From contig NZ_CP104272.1 in the NCBI RefSeq assembly GCF_025244865.1, positions 868,001-932,000 on the forward strand: DNA of 64,000 nucleotides, read 5' to 3'. The stretch is from Arthrobacter sp. zg-Y1110 (lineage in GTDB: Bacteria; Actinomycetota; Actinomycetes; Actinomycetales; Micrococcaceae). The translations under genes and the position numbers were made by a program. The notes under the pieces are model-generated. The model searched no databases. It worked only from the letters and a program-made list of their open reading frames with translations, and had not been told where the DNA came from. Positions 18,398-29,385 of the stretch are shown piece after piece; within the stretch, counting starts at the first letter, position 1; the number at the start of each line of letters is the position of its first letter.

Positions 18398-19267
18398 CTA
18401 GTTGAAGACGATGGTCCGCCGGCCGTCCAGCAGGACCCGGTGCTCGGCATGCCACTGAACGGCCTTGGACAGTGCCCGCCCCTCGACGTCGCTGCCCAGG
18501 GCCGCGAGCTGGGCAGCCGAACGGGCGTGGTCCACCCGGATGACTTCCTGTTCAATGATGGGACCCTCATCCAGGTCCGAAGTTACGTAATGCGCCGTGG
18601 CGCCGATCAGCTTCACGCCCCGGGCATGCGCCTGGTGGTAGGGCCTCGCTCCCTTGAAGGAGGGCAGGAAGGAGTGATGGATGTTGATGGCACGCCCGGA
18701 CAGGTCGCGGCAGAGGTCGTTGCTCAGGATCTGCATGTAGCGGGCGAGGACCACCAGCTCAATGTCCAGTTCGGCCATCAGGGCGCGCAGCCGGTCCTCC
18801 GCCTGGCCCTTGGTGTCCGGAGTGACGGGGACATAGTGGAACGGCACGCCGTAGAAGTCGGCGAGGGACTCCAGCTCGCGGTGGTTGGAGACAATGGCCG
18901 GGATATCGATCGGCAGCGTCCCCGCACGCTGCTGGAACAGCAGGTCATTGAGGCAGTGGCCGGACTTGGACGCCATGATCAGGGTCCGGGTCCGGCGGCC
19001 GGCGCGGTGCAGTTCCCAGGACATGGCAAACGCAGATGCCGTTGCAGCGAGTTCCGCATGGACCTGCTCGTAGGAGCGCGGAGAAGTGAAGTCCACGCGC
19101 ATAAAGAAGGAGCCGGTTTCCCGACTGCCGAACTGCGCGGACTCGGTGATGTTGCCTTCGGCCGCCACGAGGGAAGCACTGACGGCATGGACAATGCCCG
19201 GACGGTCGGGGCAGGACAACGTCAGGGTAAAGGCGTTGGCGGCGGAGGTGTCGGGAGAAGAAATCAT
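18398..19267 (-). CDS. purU: Formyltetrahydrofolate deformylase
   Basis: Hydrolyses 10-formyl-THF to formate and THF, balancing the one-carbon pool. The 289-residue protein has an N-terminal ACT domain (TLSCPDRPGIVHAVSASLVAAEGNI). The catalytic formyltransferase fold contains INIHHSFLPSFKGARPYHQA (Asn-His pair) and SDLDEGPIIEQ (catalytic Asp). ATG 19267 is chosen, with AAGGG about 10 bases upstream. It lies within 2 kb of glyA-folD and the same window as purH, the other users of the cofactor. Confidence 0.95.
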   Translation of the reverse strand: MISSPDTSAANAFTLTLSCPDRPGIVHAVSASLVAAEGNITESAQFGSRETGSFFMRVDFTSPRSYEQVHAELAATASAFAMSWELHRAGRRTRTLIMASKSGHCLNDLLFQQRAGTLPIDIPAIVSNHRELESLADFYGVPFHYVPVTPDTKGQAEDRLRALMAELDIELVVLARYMQILSNDLCRDLSGRAINIHHSFLPSFKGARPYHQAHARGVKLIGATAHYVTSDLDEGPIIEQEVIRVDHARSAAQLAALGSDVEGRALSKAVQWHAEHRVLLDGRRTIVFN

Positions 19268-19309
19268 GTCTGTCACCCTTGCTAGGTTACCGGTTTCAGT
19301 GCCCTGACC

Positions 19310-19315
19310 TAGGGT
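19310..19315 (+). promoter_or_regulatory. -10 element TAGGGT of a leaderless GNAT gene
   Basis: TAGGGT ends 6 bases before ATG 19322 and no ribosome binding site is present. Confidence 0.5.
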
Positions 19316-19321
19316 GGGCAC

Positions 19322-19861
19322 ATGGATGTGATGTTCCTTCCGTTTTCTGACAAGGACGAGGGAGAGCTCGTACGTTTCCTCACTACCAATAGCTTTCCCT
19401 ACCACCGGATCAAGGCGCCTTCTGAGGGGCTGGTGCGTCGCCTCCTGATCGAAGGGCGGTTCGACGGCGACGGCGTGAGTACCTTCTGGGTGTTCGGCGA
19501 CAACCACCGCATGGGCCTGGTCATCCTGGAGGAGTTGGGAACGAGTACACCGGTGCTGGACCTGCGCCTGGTGGAGAAGTTCCGCGGCCGGGGCAACGGC
19601 GTACCGGTGTTGCAGGCCCTGACCGGCATGGTGTTCGACGACTACCCCGAAGCGCACCGCTTCGCGGGCCGTACGAGCGAGGACAACATCGCCATGCGCA
19701 AGACCCTGCTGAGGTCAGGCTTCGTGAAGGAAGCGCATTACCGGGAGGACTGGCCGCTGGAAGACGGGCGCAGAGTTGCCACGGTGGTTTACGCCATCCT
19801 GCGGCGGGACTGGGAGCAGGGCACGGTTACCGCCGTCAACTGGGAAGAGCTGCTTTCGTAA
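19322..19861 (+). CDS. GNAT family N-acetyltransferase
   Basis: A 179-residue acetyl-CoA-dependent acyltransferase. The core fold shows LDLRLVEKFRGRGNGVPVLQALTGMVF, the RGRGNG part matching the pyrophosphate-binding Q/RxxGxG/A loop, then the RTSEDNIAMRKTLLRSGFVKEAHYRE end typical of RimJ/RimL-like enzymes. Substrate unknown. It probably starts leaderless at ATG 19322. Its last 26 bases overlap the convergent monooxygenase gene. Confidence 0.8.
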   Translation: MDVMFLPFSDKDEGELVRFLTTNSFPYHRIKAPSEGLVRRLLIEGRFDGDGVSTFWVFGDNHRMGLVILEELGTSTPVLDLRLVEKFRGRGNGVPVLQALTGMVFDDYPEAHRFAGRTSEDNIAMRKTLLRSGFVKEAHYREDWPLEDGRRVATVVYAILRRDWEQGTVTAVNWEELLS

Positions 19862-20906
19862 CCGGCTGCCGCACGGCCGCAAGCGCGGCTGCACGGCCGG
19901 CGCGGGTAGCCCCCAGCGTGGAGGAGGACTCGCCGTAGCCCACCAGCAGCAGCCGGGGCTCGCGCACCACCCGTACTCCGTCCATCCGGATCCCGCCGCC
20001 GGGTTCGCGCAGGTGCAGCGGTGCCAGATGCTCCAGGGCGGCACGAAAGCCGGTGGCCCAGAGGATGGTGTCCACGGACTCCGCGGACCCGTCTGCGAAA
20101 ACGACACCGGAGGTGGTCAGGCGGCCGATCGGTCCGCGCGAAACGAGCACCCCGTCCTCTATGCCCCGCCGGTATTCATCCGTCAGCGGCAGGCCCGTGG
20201 CGGAAACGACGCTCAGCGGCGGCAGGCCGGCACGGGTCCTGGCGCTGACTTTCGCTTCCACGGCCCGCCCCCACTCTGAGTCGAACGGACGGAGGGTGAA
20301 TTCCGGCGGTCGGCGGGTGGACCAGACGGTTTCCACACCGGCACGTTGCAGCTGCAGCAGGAACTGCACGGCGGAGGTGCCGCCGCCCACCACAAGGACC
20401 CGCTGCCCGGCAAAGTCAGCCACGCTGCGAAAGTCCCGGGTATGCAGCTGCCGGCCGCGGAAGGATTCCCGCCCGGGGTAGTAGGGCCAATACGGCCGGT
20501 CCCACGTGCCCGTCGCGTTGATGACCGTGCGGGCTTGCCACTCGCGGCCATCCACGGCACGGACCGAGAGCCTGCCGCCGTCGCCCTCCGCCACCGCGGA
20601 CACGGAAACCGGCCGGACGACGTCGAGCCCGAACTCCTGCTCATAGCGTCCGTAGTACCTGGTGACGACGGCGGAAGCGGGTTCGGCGGGATCCGGCGAG
20701 CCCAGCGGCATCCCCGGGAGGTCGTGCAGGGCGTGCGCAGCACCGAAGGTCAGCGAATCCCACCGGTGCCGCCAGGCGCCGCCCGGCCCGGGGTTCGCGT
20801 CCAGCACGGTGAATCCGGCGCCGGGCTCCAGGCCGCGGCGGCGCAGGTGATAGGCGGCGCTGAGCCCGGCCTGGCCGGCTCCGATCACGAGTATGTCCGT
20901 TTCCAC
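19836..20906 (-). CDS. Flavin-containing monooxygenase-like NAD(P)/FAD oxidoreductase
   Basis: A 356-residue protein with an FAD-binding GAGQAGLSAAYHL (about residues 9-21) and an NADP-binding VVGGGTSAVQFLLQL (around 175). The PGGAWRHRWDSLTF motif is typical of CzcO/YrpB-type flavoproteins. The ATG(T)xRxPxW-like stretch ATGTWDRPYWPYYPG is present. The usual monooxygenase fingerprint FxGxxxHxxxF is only partly present (ESFRGRQLHTRDF). Substrate unknown, possibly a lipophilic or sulfur compound. Confidence 0.8.
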   Translation of the reverse strand: METDILVIGAGQAGLSAAYHLRRRGLEPGAGFTVLDANPGPGGAWRHRWDSLTFGAAHALHDLPGMPLGSPDPAEPASAVVTRYYGRYEQEFGLDVVRPVSVSAVAEGDGGRLSVRAVDGREWQARTVINATGTWDRPYWPYYPGRESFRGRQLHTRDFRSVADFAGQRVLVVGGGTSAVQFLLQLQRAGVETVWSTRRPPEFTLRPFDSEWGRAVEAKVSARTRAGLPPLSVVSATGLPLTDEYRRGIEDGVLVSRGPIGRLTTSGVVFADGSAESVDTILWATGFRAALEHLAPLHLREPGGGIRMDGVRVVREPRLLLVGYGESSSTLGATRAGRAAALAAVRQPVTKAALPS

Positions 20907-20994
20907 CTGTGCACTCCTTCGTTCTTGAGAACCGTAACGGTCCGGGCATTGCGGCTATTCCGCTGAAGCCCTGCAGCCGGGGGACAGGTGAGGC

Positions 20995-21000
20995 TAGGAT
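20995..21000 (+). promoter_or_regulatory. glyA: Probable -10 element of the glyA-folD transcript
   Basis: TAGGAT at 20995-21000 places transcription start near 21007, just at the base of the riboswitch. A clear -35 is not visible. Confidence 0.45.
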
Positions 21001-21002
21001 GG

Positions 21003-21107
21003 AGAGCGTCGCGACTGGCGTTAGGTGGATTACCACCAGGAAGCGGCACGGCACCCCTGCGGGGGTGTCCTAACGACCACGGATCGCACGCCTGGGCCGC
21101 GGGTCAC
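21003..21107 (+). promoter_or_regulatory. ZTP riboswitch (pfl motif) before glyA-folD
   Basis: Senses the purine intermediates ZMP/ZTP, which build up when 10-formyl-THF is short. The first conserved core GTCGCGACTGGCG is at 21008-21020. A P2 hairpin follows (GGTGG 21024-21028 with CCACC 21033-21037), then the GGAAGCG strand at 21039-21045. After a variable linker with its own hairpin comes the invariant GCCTGGGC at 21090-21097. About 80 bases separate it from the glyA start. Ligand binding normally switches expression on. Genes downstream, glyA and folD, are established members of this regulon. Confidence 0.88.
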
Positions 21108-21188
21108 GCGCGAAACTGTTGTGCCATGCCCGGCCTATGTCCCGACAGGTAGCCTGACCTATAGAGAACCCCTTCCCAGGAGATCCAC

Positions 21189-22472
21189 GTGAGAGTATCC
21201 ACCCAGCCCGTCACCAACGCGCCGCTTATCGATGTTGATCCCGAAATAGCAGCGGTTTTGAATGATGAATTGTCCCGCCAGCGCAGCACCCTCGAGATGA
21301 TCGCCTCCGAGAACTTCGCCCCGCGCGCCGTCTTGGAAACCTCCGGCTCCGTCCTCACCAACAAGTACGCCGAGGGCTACCCCGGGCGCCGCTACTACGG
21401 CGGCTGCGAACATGTGGACGTAGCGGAGAACCTCGCCATCGAGCGGGCGAAGGCCCTGTTCGGTGCAGAGTTCGCCAACGTCCAGCCGCACTCCGGTGCG
21501 CAGGCCAATGCTGCCGCGCTCGCGGCCCTGATGGCACCGGGCGAGAAACTGATGGGTCTGAACCTGGCCCACGGCGGGCACCTTACCCACGGCATGAAAC
21601 TGAACTTTTCCGGCAAGCTGTACGACGTCGCGGCCTACGGGGTGGACGAGCAGACTTACCGGGTGGACATGGATCGGGTCCGTGAACAGGCGCTGGCAGA
21701 ACGCCCGCAGGTTATTGTCGCCGGCTGGTCCGCCTACCCGCGGCAGTTGGACTTCGAGGCCTTCCGCTCCATTGCCGATGAAGCCGGTGCCTATCTCTGG
21801 ACCGACATGGCGCATTTTGCCGGACTGGTGGCCGCGGGACTGCACCCCAACCCGGTGCCGGTGTCCGACGTCGTCACCTCCACCGTGCACAAGACCCTTG
21901 CCGGGCCGCGCTCGGGAATGATCCTGGCGAAAAAGGAATACGCGAAGAAGCTGAACTCCGCCGTTTTCCCCGGCCAGCAGGGCGGTCCGTTGATGCACGT
22001 GATTGCCGCGAAAGCCGTGGCCTTTAAGATCGCCGGCACCGAGGAGTTCCGGGAACGGCAGGAACGCGTGCTCGAGGGTGCACGGATCATTGCCGACCGC
22101 CTGAATGCGCCCGACGTCGCCGAACACGGAGTTTCCGTGCTCACCGGCGGCACCGACGTACACCTGATCCTGGTGGACCTGCGGCACTCCGCCCTGGACG
22201 GGAAGCAGGCCGAAGACCTGCTTGATTCCGTGGGCATCACGGTGAACCGCAACTCCGTGCCGTTCGACCCGCGGCCGCCGATGGTCACGTCCGGCCTGCG
22301 GATCGGCACCCCGGCGCTCGCAACCCGGGGCTTCGGCGCAGCCGAGTTCACCGAAGTTGCCGAGATCATTGCCGCCGCACTGAAGCCCGCTCCCGACGTC
22401 GAGGCCCTCCGGGCCCGCGTGGGGGCGCTGACTGAGAACTTCCCGCTCTACCCCGGACAGGAGGAATGGTAA
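21189..22472 (+). CDS. glyA: Serine hydroxymethyltransferase
   Basis: PLP enzyme that transfers the serine hydroxymethyl group to THF, giving glycine and 5,10-methylene-THF. Family landmarks are [50 protein letters not shown] and the PLP lysine segment [13 protein letters not shown] (about residue 237). Length 427 is typical. GTG 21189 is preceded by CAGGAG (21177-21182), 6 bases away. The stop overlaps the leader of folD, so the two are cotranscribed under the ZTP riboswitch. Confidence 0.97.
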   Translation: MRVSTQPVTNAPLIDVDPEIAAVLNDELSRQRSTLEMIASENFAPRAVLETSGSVLTNKYAEGYPGRRYYGGCEHVDVAENLAIERAKALFGAEFANVQPHSGAQANAAALAALMAPGEKLMGLNLAHGGHLTHGMKLNFSGKLYDVAAYGVDEQTYRVDMDRVREQALAERPQVIVAGWSAYPRQLDFEAFRSIADEAGAYLWTDMAHFAGLVAAGLHPNPVPVSDVVTSTVHKTLAGPRSGMILAKKEYAKKLNSAVFPGQQGGPLMHVIAAKAVAFKIAGTEEFRERQERVLEGARIIADRLNAPDVAEHGVSVLTGGTDVHLILVDLRHSALDGKQAEDLLDSVGITVNRNSVPFDPRPPMVTSGLRIGTPALATRGFGAAEFTEVAEIIAAALKPAPDVEALRARVGALTENFPLYPGQEEW

Positions 22473-22492
22473 CCGTGGAGAAAGGAACCAAT

Positions 22493-23467
22493 ATGGAGGG
22501 TCCCGCGACTGATGAGGCCGCCAGCGTCAACCTTGGCTGGGAGGTCAAGGAGAAAACCGAATTCGGCACTCCGGTCGCGGCGAAGATCCTGGACGGCCGC
22601 GCCGCCGCCCGGGAGATCAAGGAGGACCTGACCGAACGGGTGCGCGTGCTGAAGGAAGAGCACGGCGTCACTCCGGGCCTGGGGACCGTGCTGGTGGGCG
22701 ACGATCCCGCCAGCCACTCCTACGTGGGCGGCAAGCATAAAGACTGCAAGCAGGTGGGGATTAATTCCATCCGCCGGGATCTTCCCGGCGACATCAGCCA
22801 GGCAGACCTGGAAAAGGTCATTGACGAGCTGAACGAGGACCCGGCGACCACCGGCTACATTGTGCAGCTGCCGCTGCCGGCGCATATCGATGCGAATGCC
22901 ATCCTGGAGCGGATCGCCCCGGAAAAGGATGCGGACGGGCTGCACCCGGTCAACCTGGGCCGCCTGGTGCTCAACGTCAGCGAACCGTTGACGTCTCCGC
23001 TGCCCTGCACGCCGCACGGGATCGTGCAGCTGCTGGTCCGCAACGGGATTTCACTGAACGGCAAGAAAGTCCTCGTGGTCGGACGCGGCGTCACCGTCGG
23101 GCGGCCGCTCGGCCTGCTCCTGACCCGCCGTCCGATCAATGCCACGGTCACGCTGGCGCACACCGGGACCGCGGACCTGTTCGAGCACCTGCAGGCAGCC
23201 GATGTGGTGGTTGCTGCAGCCGGCTTCCCGGAAATGATCCGTGCCGAAGACCTCAAGCCCGGCGCCATCGTGCTGGACGTCGGCGTCACCCGGGTCACCG
23301 ATCCGGAAACCGGGGAAACAACGCTGACCGGCGACGTCGAAGCAGCGGCGGCCGATGTCGCGTCCTGGATTTCGCCCAACCCCGGCGGCGTGGGCCCGAT
23401 GACCCGAGCAATGCTGCTGGCGAACGTGGTGGAAGCCGCCGAACGGCAGGCCGGAATCCTGGTCTAG
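22493..23467 (+). CDS. folD: Methylenetetrahydrofolate dehydrogenase / cyclohydrolase
   Basis: Converts 5,10-methylene-THF to 10-formyl-THF. The 324-residue protein shows [24 protein letters not shown] (catalytic Lys and Tyr), [38 protein letters not shown] and [15 protein letters not shown] (Rossmann loop). It is longer at the N-terminus than usual; the conserved part begins about residue 25. I chose ATG 22493 because AAAGGA lies 6 bases upstream. ATG 22466 and GTG 22475 are alternatives; the first overlaps glyA. Confidence 0.93.
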   Translation: MEGPATDEAASVNLGWEVKEKTEFGTPVAAKILDGRAAAREIKEDLTERVRVLKEEHGVTPGLGTVLVGDDPASHSYVGGKHKDCKQVGINSIRRDLPGDISQADLEKVIDELNEDPATTGYIVQLPLPAHIDANAILERIAPEKDADGLHPVNLGRLVLNVSEPLTSPLPCTPHGIVQLLVRNGISLNGKKVLVVGRGVTVGRPLGLLLTRRPINATVTLAHTGTADLFEHLQAADVVVAAAGFPEMIRAEDLKPGAIVLDVGVTRVTDPETGETTLTGDVEAAAADVASWISPNPGGVGPMTRAMLLANVVEAAERQAGILV

Positions 23468-23486
23468 GGCCGAATTCAGCACCAAC

Positions 23487-23524
23487 GGAACGGACCGGCG
23501 CGGCTTGATGCGCCGGTCCGTTCC
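23487..23524 (+). terminator. Terminator of glyA-folD
   Basis: Perfect 15-bp stem, GGAACGGACCGGCGC (23487-23501) with GCGCCGGTCCGTTCC (23510-23524). The T tract is weak. Confidence 0.65.
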
Positions 23525-23532
23525 GCGTCCAC

Positions 23533-23538
23533 TATGCT
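23533..23538 (+). promoter_or_regulatory. -10 element TATGCT for a leaderless GTG start
   Basis: TATGCT ends 7 bases before GTG 23546, which has no ribosome binding site. Confidence 0.45.
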
Positions 23539-23545
23539 GTCTCAA

Positions 23546-24511
23546 GTGTCACAGATCACATCAAGCAGAACCGTCCCCGAAACCCGCTCCGATTTCGTTA
23601 TTTCCGCACGGAACCTGACCAAGTCCTACGGCGATTTCACCGCCGTCAACGGCATCTCCTTTGACGTTCCGCCGGGGGAGTCCTTCGGGCTGCTCGGGCC
23701 CAACGGCGCAGGCAAATCCACCACTATGAAAATGATCGGCGGAGTGTCCCAGCGCAGCGGCGGAGACCTCAGCATCATGGGGCTGGACCCGAACACCTAC
23801 GGGCCGGAAGTCCGCGCCCACCTTGGCGTGGTGCCCCAGCAGGACAACCTGGACGAAGACCTGCGCGTGCGGGACAACCTCCTGGCCTACGGCCGCTACT
23901 TCGGCCTGCCCAAGAGCTACCTGCAGCCCAAGGCGGACGAGCTGCTGGAATTCGCGCAGCTCACCGACAAGGCCAAGGCCCGCGTGGATTCGCTCTCCGG
24001 GGGGATGAAGCGGCGCCTGACCATTGCCCGGTCCCTGATCAACGATCCGAAGATCCTGCTGCTGGACGAACCGACCACCGGACTGGATCCGCAGGCCCGG
24101 CACATCCTCTGGGACCGGTTGTTCCGGCTCAAGGAAGCCGGCGTGACGCTGATCCTCACCACCCATTACATGGACGAGGCCGAGCAGCTGTGCGACCGGC
24201 TGATCGTGGTGGACAAGGGCGCGATCATGGCCGAGGGGTCGCCGTCGGCCCTGATCCGTGAGCATTCCACCCGGGAGGTGGTGGAGCTGAGGTTCGGTTC
24301 GGAGCGCAACACCACCGTGGCCGCGGAGCTGGAGGGGATCGGCGAGCGGCTGGAGACACTCCCGGACCGGGTCCTGATCTACGCAGACGACGGCGAAGCC
24401 GCCCTGGAAGCCGTGACCGGCCGGGGGCTGCGGCCCATCACCTCGCTGGTGCGACGCTCCTCGCTGGAAGACGTGTTCCTGCGCCTGACCGGGAGAAGCC
24501 TCGTTGACTAG
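23546..24511 (+). CDS. ABC exporter ATP-binding protein (DrrA type)
   Basis: Single-domain ATPase of the DrrA/ABC-2 group: Walker A GPNGAGKSTTMKM, Q-loop VVPQQDNLD, signature LSGGMKRRLTIARSL, Walker B ILLLDEPTTGLD and H-loop TTHYMDEAEQ. The C-terminal regulatory part (to residue 321) is typical of nodulation/daunorubicin exporters. GTG 23546 is preferred since TATGCT 7 bases upstream makes a leaderless transcript likely; ATG 23534 is an alternative. It heads a three-gene operon with two permeases. Substrate unknown. Confidence 0.88.
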   Translation: MSQITSSRTVPETRSDFVISARNLTKSYGDFTAVNGISFDVPPGESFGLLGPNGAGKSTTMKMIGGVSQRSGGDLSIMGLDPNTYGPEVRAHLGVVPQQDNLDEDLRVRDNLLAYGRYFGLPKSYLQPKADELLEFAQLTDKAKARVDSLSGGMKRRLTIARSLINDPKILLLDEPTTGLDPQARHILWDRLFRLKEAGVTLILTTHYMDEAEQLCDRLIVVDKGAIMAEGSPSALIREHSTREVVELRFGSERNTTVAAELEGIGERLETLPDRVLIYADDGEAALEAVTGRGLRPITSLVRRSSLEDVFLRLTGRSLVD

Positions 24512-25400
24512 GCCGGAATCCCCTGCCCGGCCCGGAGCCGAGCGCCATGACGTGCTCGGGCTGAGGTCACCGCTGACGCCGATGGAAACGGCCGCCAAGG
24601 CGCGCCGTTTCGGCAGCCTTTACTACGCCGACATGTGGATCCGGCGGATGCGCGGTTACCAGTGGACCGTGCTGATGACCGCCGTCGGGACCCCGCTGGT
24701 GTACCTGCTGGGCATGGGCACGGGCCTGGCGGTGCTAATTGACGGGAACTCCAACGCGGGTTTCCCGGGCGGCAACGGCTCGACGGTGTCCTACCTGATG
24801 TTCCTGGGACCGGCCCTCGTGGCCACGGCAGCGCTGATGGTTTCCAGCGAGGAAAACACCTATACCGTCATGGGCGGGTTCAAATGGCACCGCACCTACT
24901 ACGGACCCAACGCCTCTCCGCTCTCCAGTGGGCAGATTGCCCTCGGCCACGTCCTGGGGCTCACCGTCCGCATCCTGCTGACCACGACCATCTATTACCT
25001 TTTCCTGGTCCTCTTCGGGGCCGTGGCGCAGCCGGCAACCGGCTGGCTGATGATCTTCACGGCGCTGCTGGCCGGACTTGCCTTCGGTATGCCGCTGCTG
25101 GCGTTCAGCTCCACCCTGAAAGAGGACAAGGGGCAGTTCGCCATGGTCCAGCGGTTTATTGTGATGCCGCTGTTCCTGTTCTCCGGCACCTTCTTTCCAT
25201 TGGAGTCGCTGCCGCTGGCCGTCCGCTGGATCGGCTGGATCTCACCGCTCTGGCATTCCACCGAGCTGGGCCGGGTGCTCAGCTACGGACACCCGGAAGC
25301 GGCAGCCATGACGGCCGTCCACGTGGTGTACCTGCTGGTCCTGACCGTCGGCGGGCTGGTTCTGGCCCGGCGGAACTTCACGAGGAGGCTCGACGGATGA
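24504..25400 (+). CDS. ABC-2 type transporter permease (DrrB/NodJ-like), first subunit
   Basis: A 298-residue membrane protein with about six helices and the ABC-2 layout: a cytosolic N-terminus ending in RMRGYQWTVLMT, then VGTPLVYLLGMGTGLAVL. The C-terminal part shows FLFSGTFFPLESLPLAVRWIGWISPLWHSTELGR, the strongly conserved family end. TTG 24504 overlaps the ATPase stop by 8 bases and GGGAG lies 8 bases upstream. It forms a heterodimer with the next gene. Confidence 0.85.
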   Translation: MTRPESPARPGAERHDVLGLRSPLTPMETAAKARRFGSLYYADMWIRRMRGYQWTVLMTAVGTPLVYLLGMGTGLAVLIDGNSNAGFPGGNGSTVSYLMFLGPALVATAALMVSSEENTYTVMGGFKWHRTYYGPNASPLSSGQIALGHVLGLTVRILLTTTIYYLFLVLFGAVAQPATGWLMIFTALLAGLAFGMPLLAFSSTLKEDKGQFAMVQRFIVMPLFLFSGTFFPLESLPLAVRWIGWISPLWHSTELGRVLSYGHPEAAAMTAVHVVYLLVLTVGGLVLARRNFTRRLDG

Positions 25401-26230
25401 GCACCGAAAACCGCACGGCACCCACGGCGCTTGTACCGCAGGACCGTTTCCTCGGCTCGCTGTACGGACGGAACATCCGGGCAGTAATTGCCCGCGGCCT
25501 CAAGGCCACGTGGGGCACCAACTGGAGCATCATGATCAGCGGGTTCGTCGAACCGGTGCTGTACCTGGTCGCCATGGGCATCGGCCTGGGCGCGCTGGTG
25601 GGGACGGTCTCCGGCCCCGGCGGCCAGGAAATGGAGTATGCCAACTTCATCGCGCCGGCGCTGCTGGCTGTGTCGGCGATGAACGGCGCGGTGTACGACT
25701 CCACCATGAACGTGTTCTTCAAGCTCAACTACGCCCGGCTCTACGAAGGCATGCTTTCCACGCCGCTGGGGCCGCTGGACGTCGCGATGGGGGAGATCTT
25801 CCTGGCCCTCCTGCGGGGCGCGATGTACGCCACGGGCTTCACCGCCGTGATGGGCGCGATGGGCCTGATCACCTCGCCCTGGGCGCTGCTGATGATCCCG
25901 GCCGCCGTGGTGATCGCGTTCGGCTTCGCCTCCTTCGGGATGGCAATAACCAGCTACATGAAGACGTTCCAGCAGCTGGACTGGGTCAACATGATCATGC
26001 TGCCGATGTTCCTGCTCTCAGCCACCTTCTACCCGCTGAGCGTGTACCCCGAAGCGGTGCAGTCGGTGATCCAGGCCCTGCCGCTGTGGCACGGCGTGGA
26101 ACTGCTCCGGCAGATCAGTGTAGGTATCTTCAGCTGGGGGACGGCAGGGCACCTGCTGTACTTCGTGGTGATGATTGTGCTGGGCCTGACCTTGACCACT
26201 AACCGGCTCCGGGCGCTGTTCCTGAAGTAG
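25397..26230 (+). CDS. ABC-2 type transporter permease, second subunit
   Basis: A 277-residue ABC-2 membrane protein with about six helices. It shares the FLLSATFYPLSVYPEAVQSVIQALPLWHGVELLRQ signature near the end with the upstream permease, so the pair arose by duplication. ATG 25397 overlaps the previous stop by 4 bases and has AGGAGG upstream. With the ATPase and first permease it makes a complete exporter of the polyketide/lipid/polysaccharide-efflux group. Confidence 0.87.
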   Translation: MSTENRTAPTALVPQDRFLGSLYGRNIRAVIARGLKATWGTNWSIMISGFVEPVLYLVAMGIGLGALVGTVSGPGGQEMEYANFIAPALLAVSAMNGAVYDSTMNVFFKLNYARLYEGMLSTPLGPLDVAMGEIFLALLRGAMYATGFTAVMGAMGLITSPWALLMIPAAVVIAFGFASFGMAITSYMKTFQQLDWVNMIMLPMFLLSATFYPLSVYPEAVQSVIQALPLWHGVELLRQISVGIFSWGTAGHLLYFVVMIVLGLTLTTNRLRALFLK

Positions 26231-26238
26231 GTTCCTGG

Positions 26239-26760
26239 TCAGCCGGCCAGCTGCTCATACTTGTTGGCGAAGATCCCGGCCAGGCGGTCGTTGAACAGGA
26301 CGAACTCTGCCCGCTTCAACGTCCGCGGGGTATGGTCCAGGAGCTCCTGCAGCCCGATCCCGGCCACGGTCTCCGGGTCCCAGCCGTAAATACCGGCGCT
26401 GACGGCGGGAAAGGAAATGCTCTCGGCGCCCAGGTCCTCGGCCACGGCCAGGGCGGTCCGGAAGCATGACCTCAGCAGCTCCGGGTCCGTTTCCCCTGCC
26501 CCCGCGTTGGGTCCCACGGTGTGCACCACCCACCGGGCAGGCAGGTTGAACGCCTCGGTAGCGACGGACCTGCCGGTGGGCAGCCCCTGCGGCAGTGATG
26601 TCTTCCGCAGCTCCCGGCAGGCTGCCAGGAGCTGCGGGCCTGCCGCGCGGTGGATGGCGCCGTCCACCCCGCCGCCGCCCAGCAACGATGAGTTGGCGGC
26701 ATTGACGACGACGTCGGTATCCCGGGTGGTGATGTCACCGGTGGCGATCGTGATCTGCAT
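26239..26760 (-). CDS. Macrodomain O-acetyl-ADP-ribose deacetylase
   Basis: A 173-residue stand-alone macrodomain. It has the ADP-ribose binding motifs GDITTRDTDVVVNAANSSLLGGGGVDGAIHRAAG near the N-terminus and SFPAVSAGIYGWDPE. These match YmdB/MacroD-type enzymes that hydrolyse ADP-ribose esters. It lies convergent to the ABC exporter and has no toxin partner next to it, so it is probably a general ADP-ribose metabolism enzyme. Confidence 0.88.
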   Translation of the reverse strand: MQITIATGDITTRDTDVVVNAANSSLLGGGGVDGAIHRAAGPQLLAACRELRKTSLPQGLPTGRSVATEAFNLPARWVVHTVGPNAGAGETDPELLRSCFRTALAVAEDLGAESISFPAVSAGIYGWDPETVAGIGLQELLDHTPRTLKRAEFVLFNDRLAGIFANKYEQLAG

Positions 26761-26871
26761 CGAGCCAGTCTGCCACTGCAGCCGCCCCGTTTTCCACCGC
26801 CGGGGGAGGCAGGCACCAGCGCAGAGCGAACGCGGCATCGGGCACCTGTCCGAGTTTGAGAGAATAAAACC

Positions 26872-27375
26872 ATGCAGTCGATCCGAAACGGCCAGACGCC
26901 GTCGTCCTCGTCCTCGCCCGGCCGCGGCATTAGCCGCAAGATGGGCTCTACGGGCATCGTCGTGATGCTCATTGTCTTCCTGGTGGCAGTGGTTTTCGCC
27001 GCCAACCAGAATGACGTCATCGGTTGGCTAGTGGTCATTGTGTCCCTCGGCTGGCTGTTCCTCGCCACGTTCGTGGTGTTCTCCGTCCGGAGTGCCACGC
27101 GCAAGGCCACCGCGAAGCTCGCCGGCGCCACTGCCGGCCTTGCTCCCCGCGGCGGCGTCCAGGTTGTCGACGAAGCCACCACTGTGCGCGACCAGAAACT
27201 GGACCACAGCTTCAAGATCATCCAGGTCCAGGCGAATGTCATTGCCCAGAACCTGGACACTGACCGCGAAATGGTGGACCGCGCCCTGGAGACCATCGAG
27301 ATCACGGCGCACAACGGCCGTGGCATGATCAAGAAGGACGACGGCGGGTCCGTCGAAGGCACCGTAGTCGACTAG
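26872..27375 (+). CDS. Two-helix membrane protein, uncharacterised
   Basis: A 167-residue protein with a Ser/Pro-rich N-terminus. Two membrane helices follow (about residues 28-43, IVVMLIVFLVAVVFAA, and 50-70, IGWLVVIVSLGWLFLATFVVF). The cytosolic tail contains a heptad-like stretch KLDHSFKIIQVQANVIAQNLDTD. No domain is recognised. No clear ribosome binding site precedes ATG 26872; TAAAAC is directly upstream. Confidence 0.6.
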   Translation: MQSIRNGQTPSSSSSPGRGISRKMGSTGIVVMLIVFLVAVVFAANQNDVIGWLVVIVSLGWLFLATFVVFSVRSATRKATAKLAGATAGLAPRGGVQVVDEATTVRDQKLDHSFKIIQVQANVIAQNLDTDREMVDRALETIEITAHNGRGMIKKDDGGSVEGTVVD

Positions 27376-27387
27376 TTCCCGCCAGCC

Positions 27388-27416
27388 GCTTCCGGAAGCG
27401 CCGCGTCGACGCGGCG
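27388..27416. terminator. Two abutting palindromes, possible terminator
   Basis: GCTTCCGGAAGC (27388-27399) and the 18-bp palindrome CGCCGCGTCGACGCGGCG (27399-27416) share one base. They lie between the membrane protein and xthA. There is no T tract, so a terminator role is uncertain. Confidence 0.35.
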
Positions 27417-27455
27417 TGCCGGACGGCCGTTTCGGGATGAACAGCTACTGAGGAG

Positions 27456-27461
27456 TATGGT
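27456..27461 (+). promoter_or_regulatory. -10 element TATGGT for a leaderless xthA start
   Basis: TATGGT ends 7 bases before GTG 27469. Confidence 0.4.
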
Positions 27462-27468
27462 TATTCGC

Positions 27469-29381
<1,913 letters not shown>

Positions 29382-29385
29382 TCCC

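Noticed and set aside
26239..26760. Macrodomain protein as half of a DarT/DarG toxin-antitoxin pair.
   Set aside because: No DarT-like neighbour exists; neighbours are an ABC exporter and an unrelated membrane protein. The short stand-alone form fits a YmdB-type enzyme.
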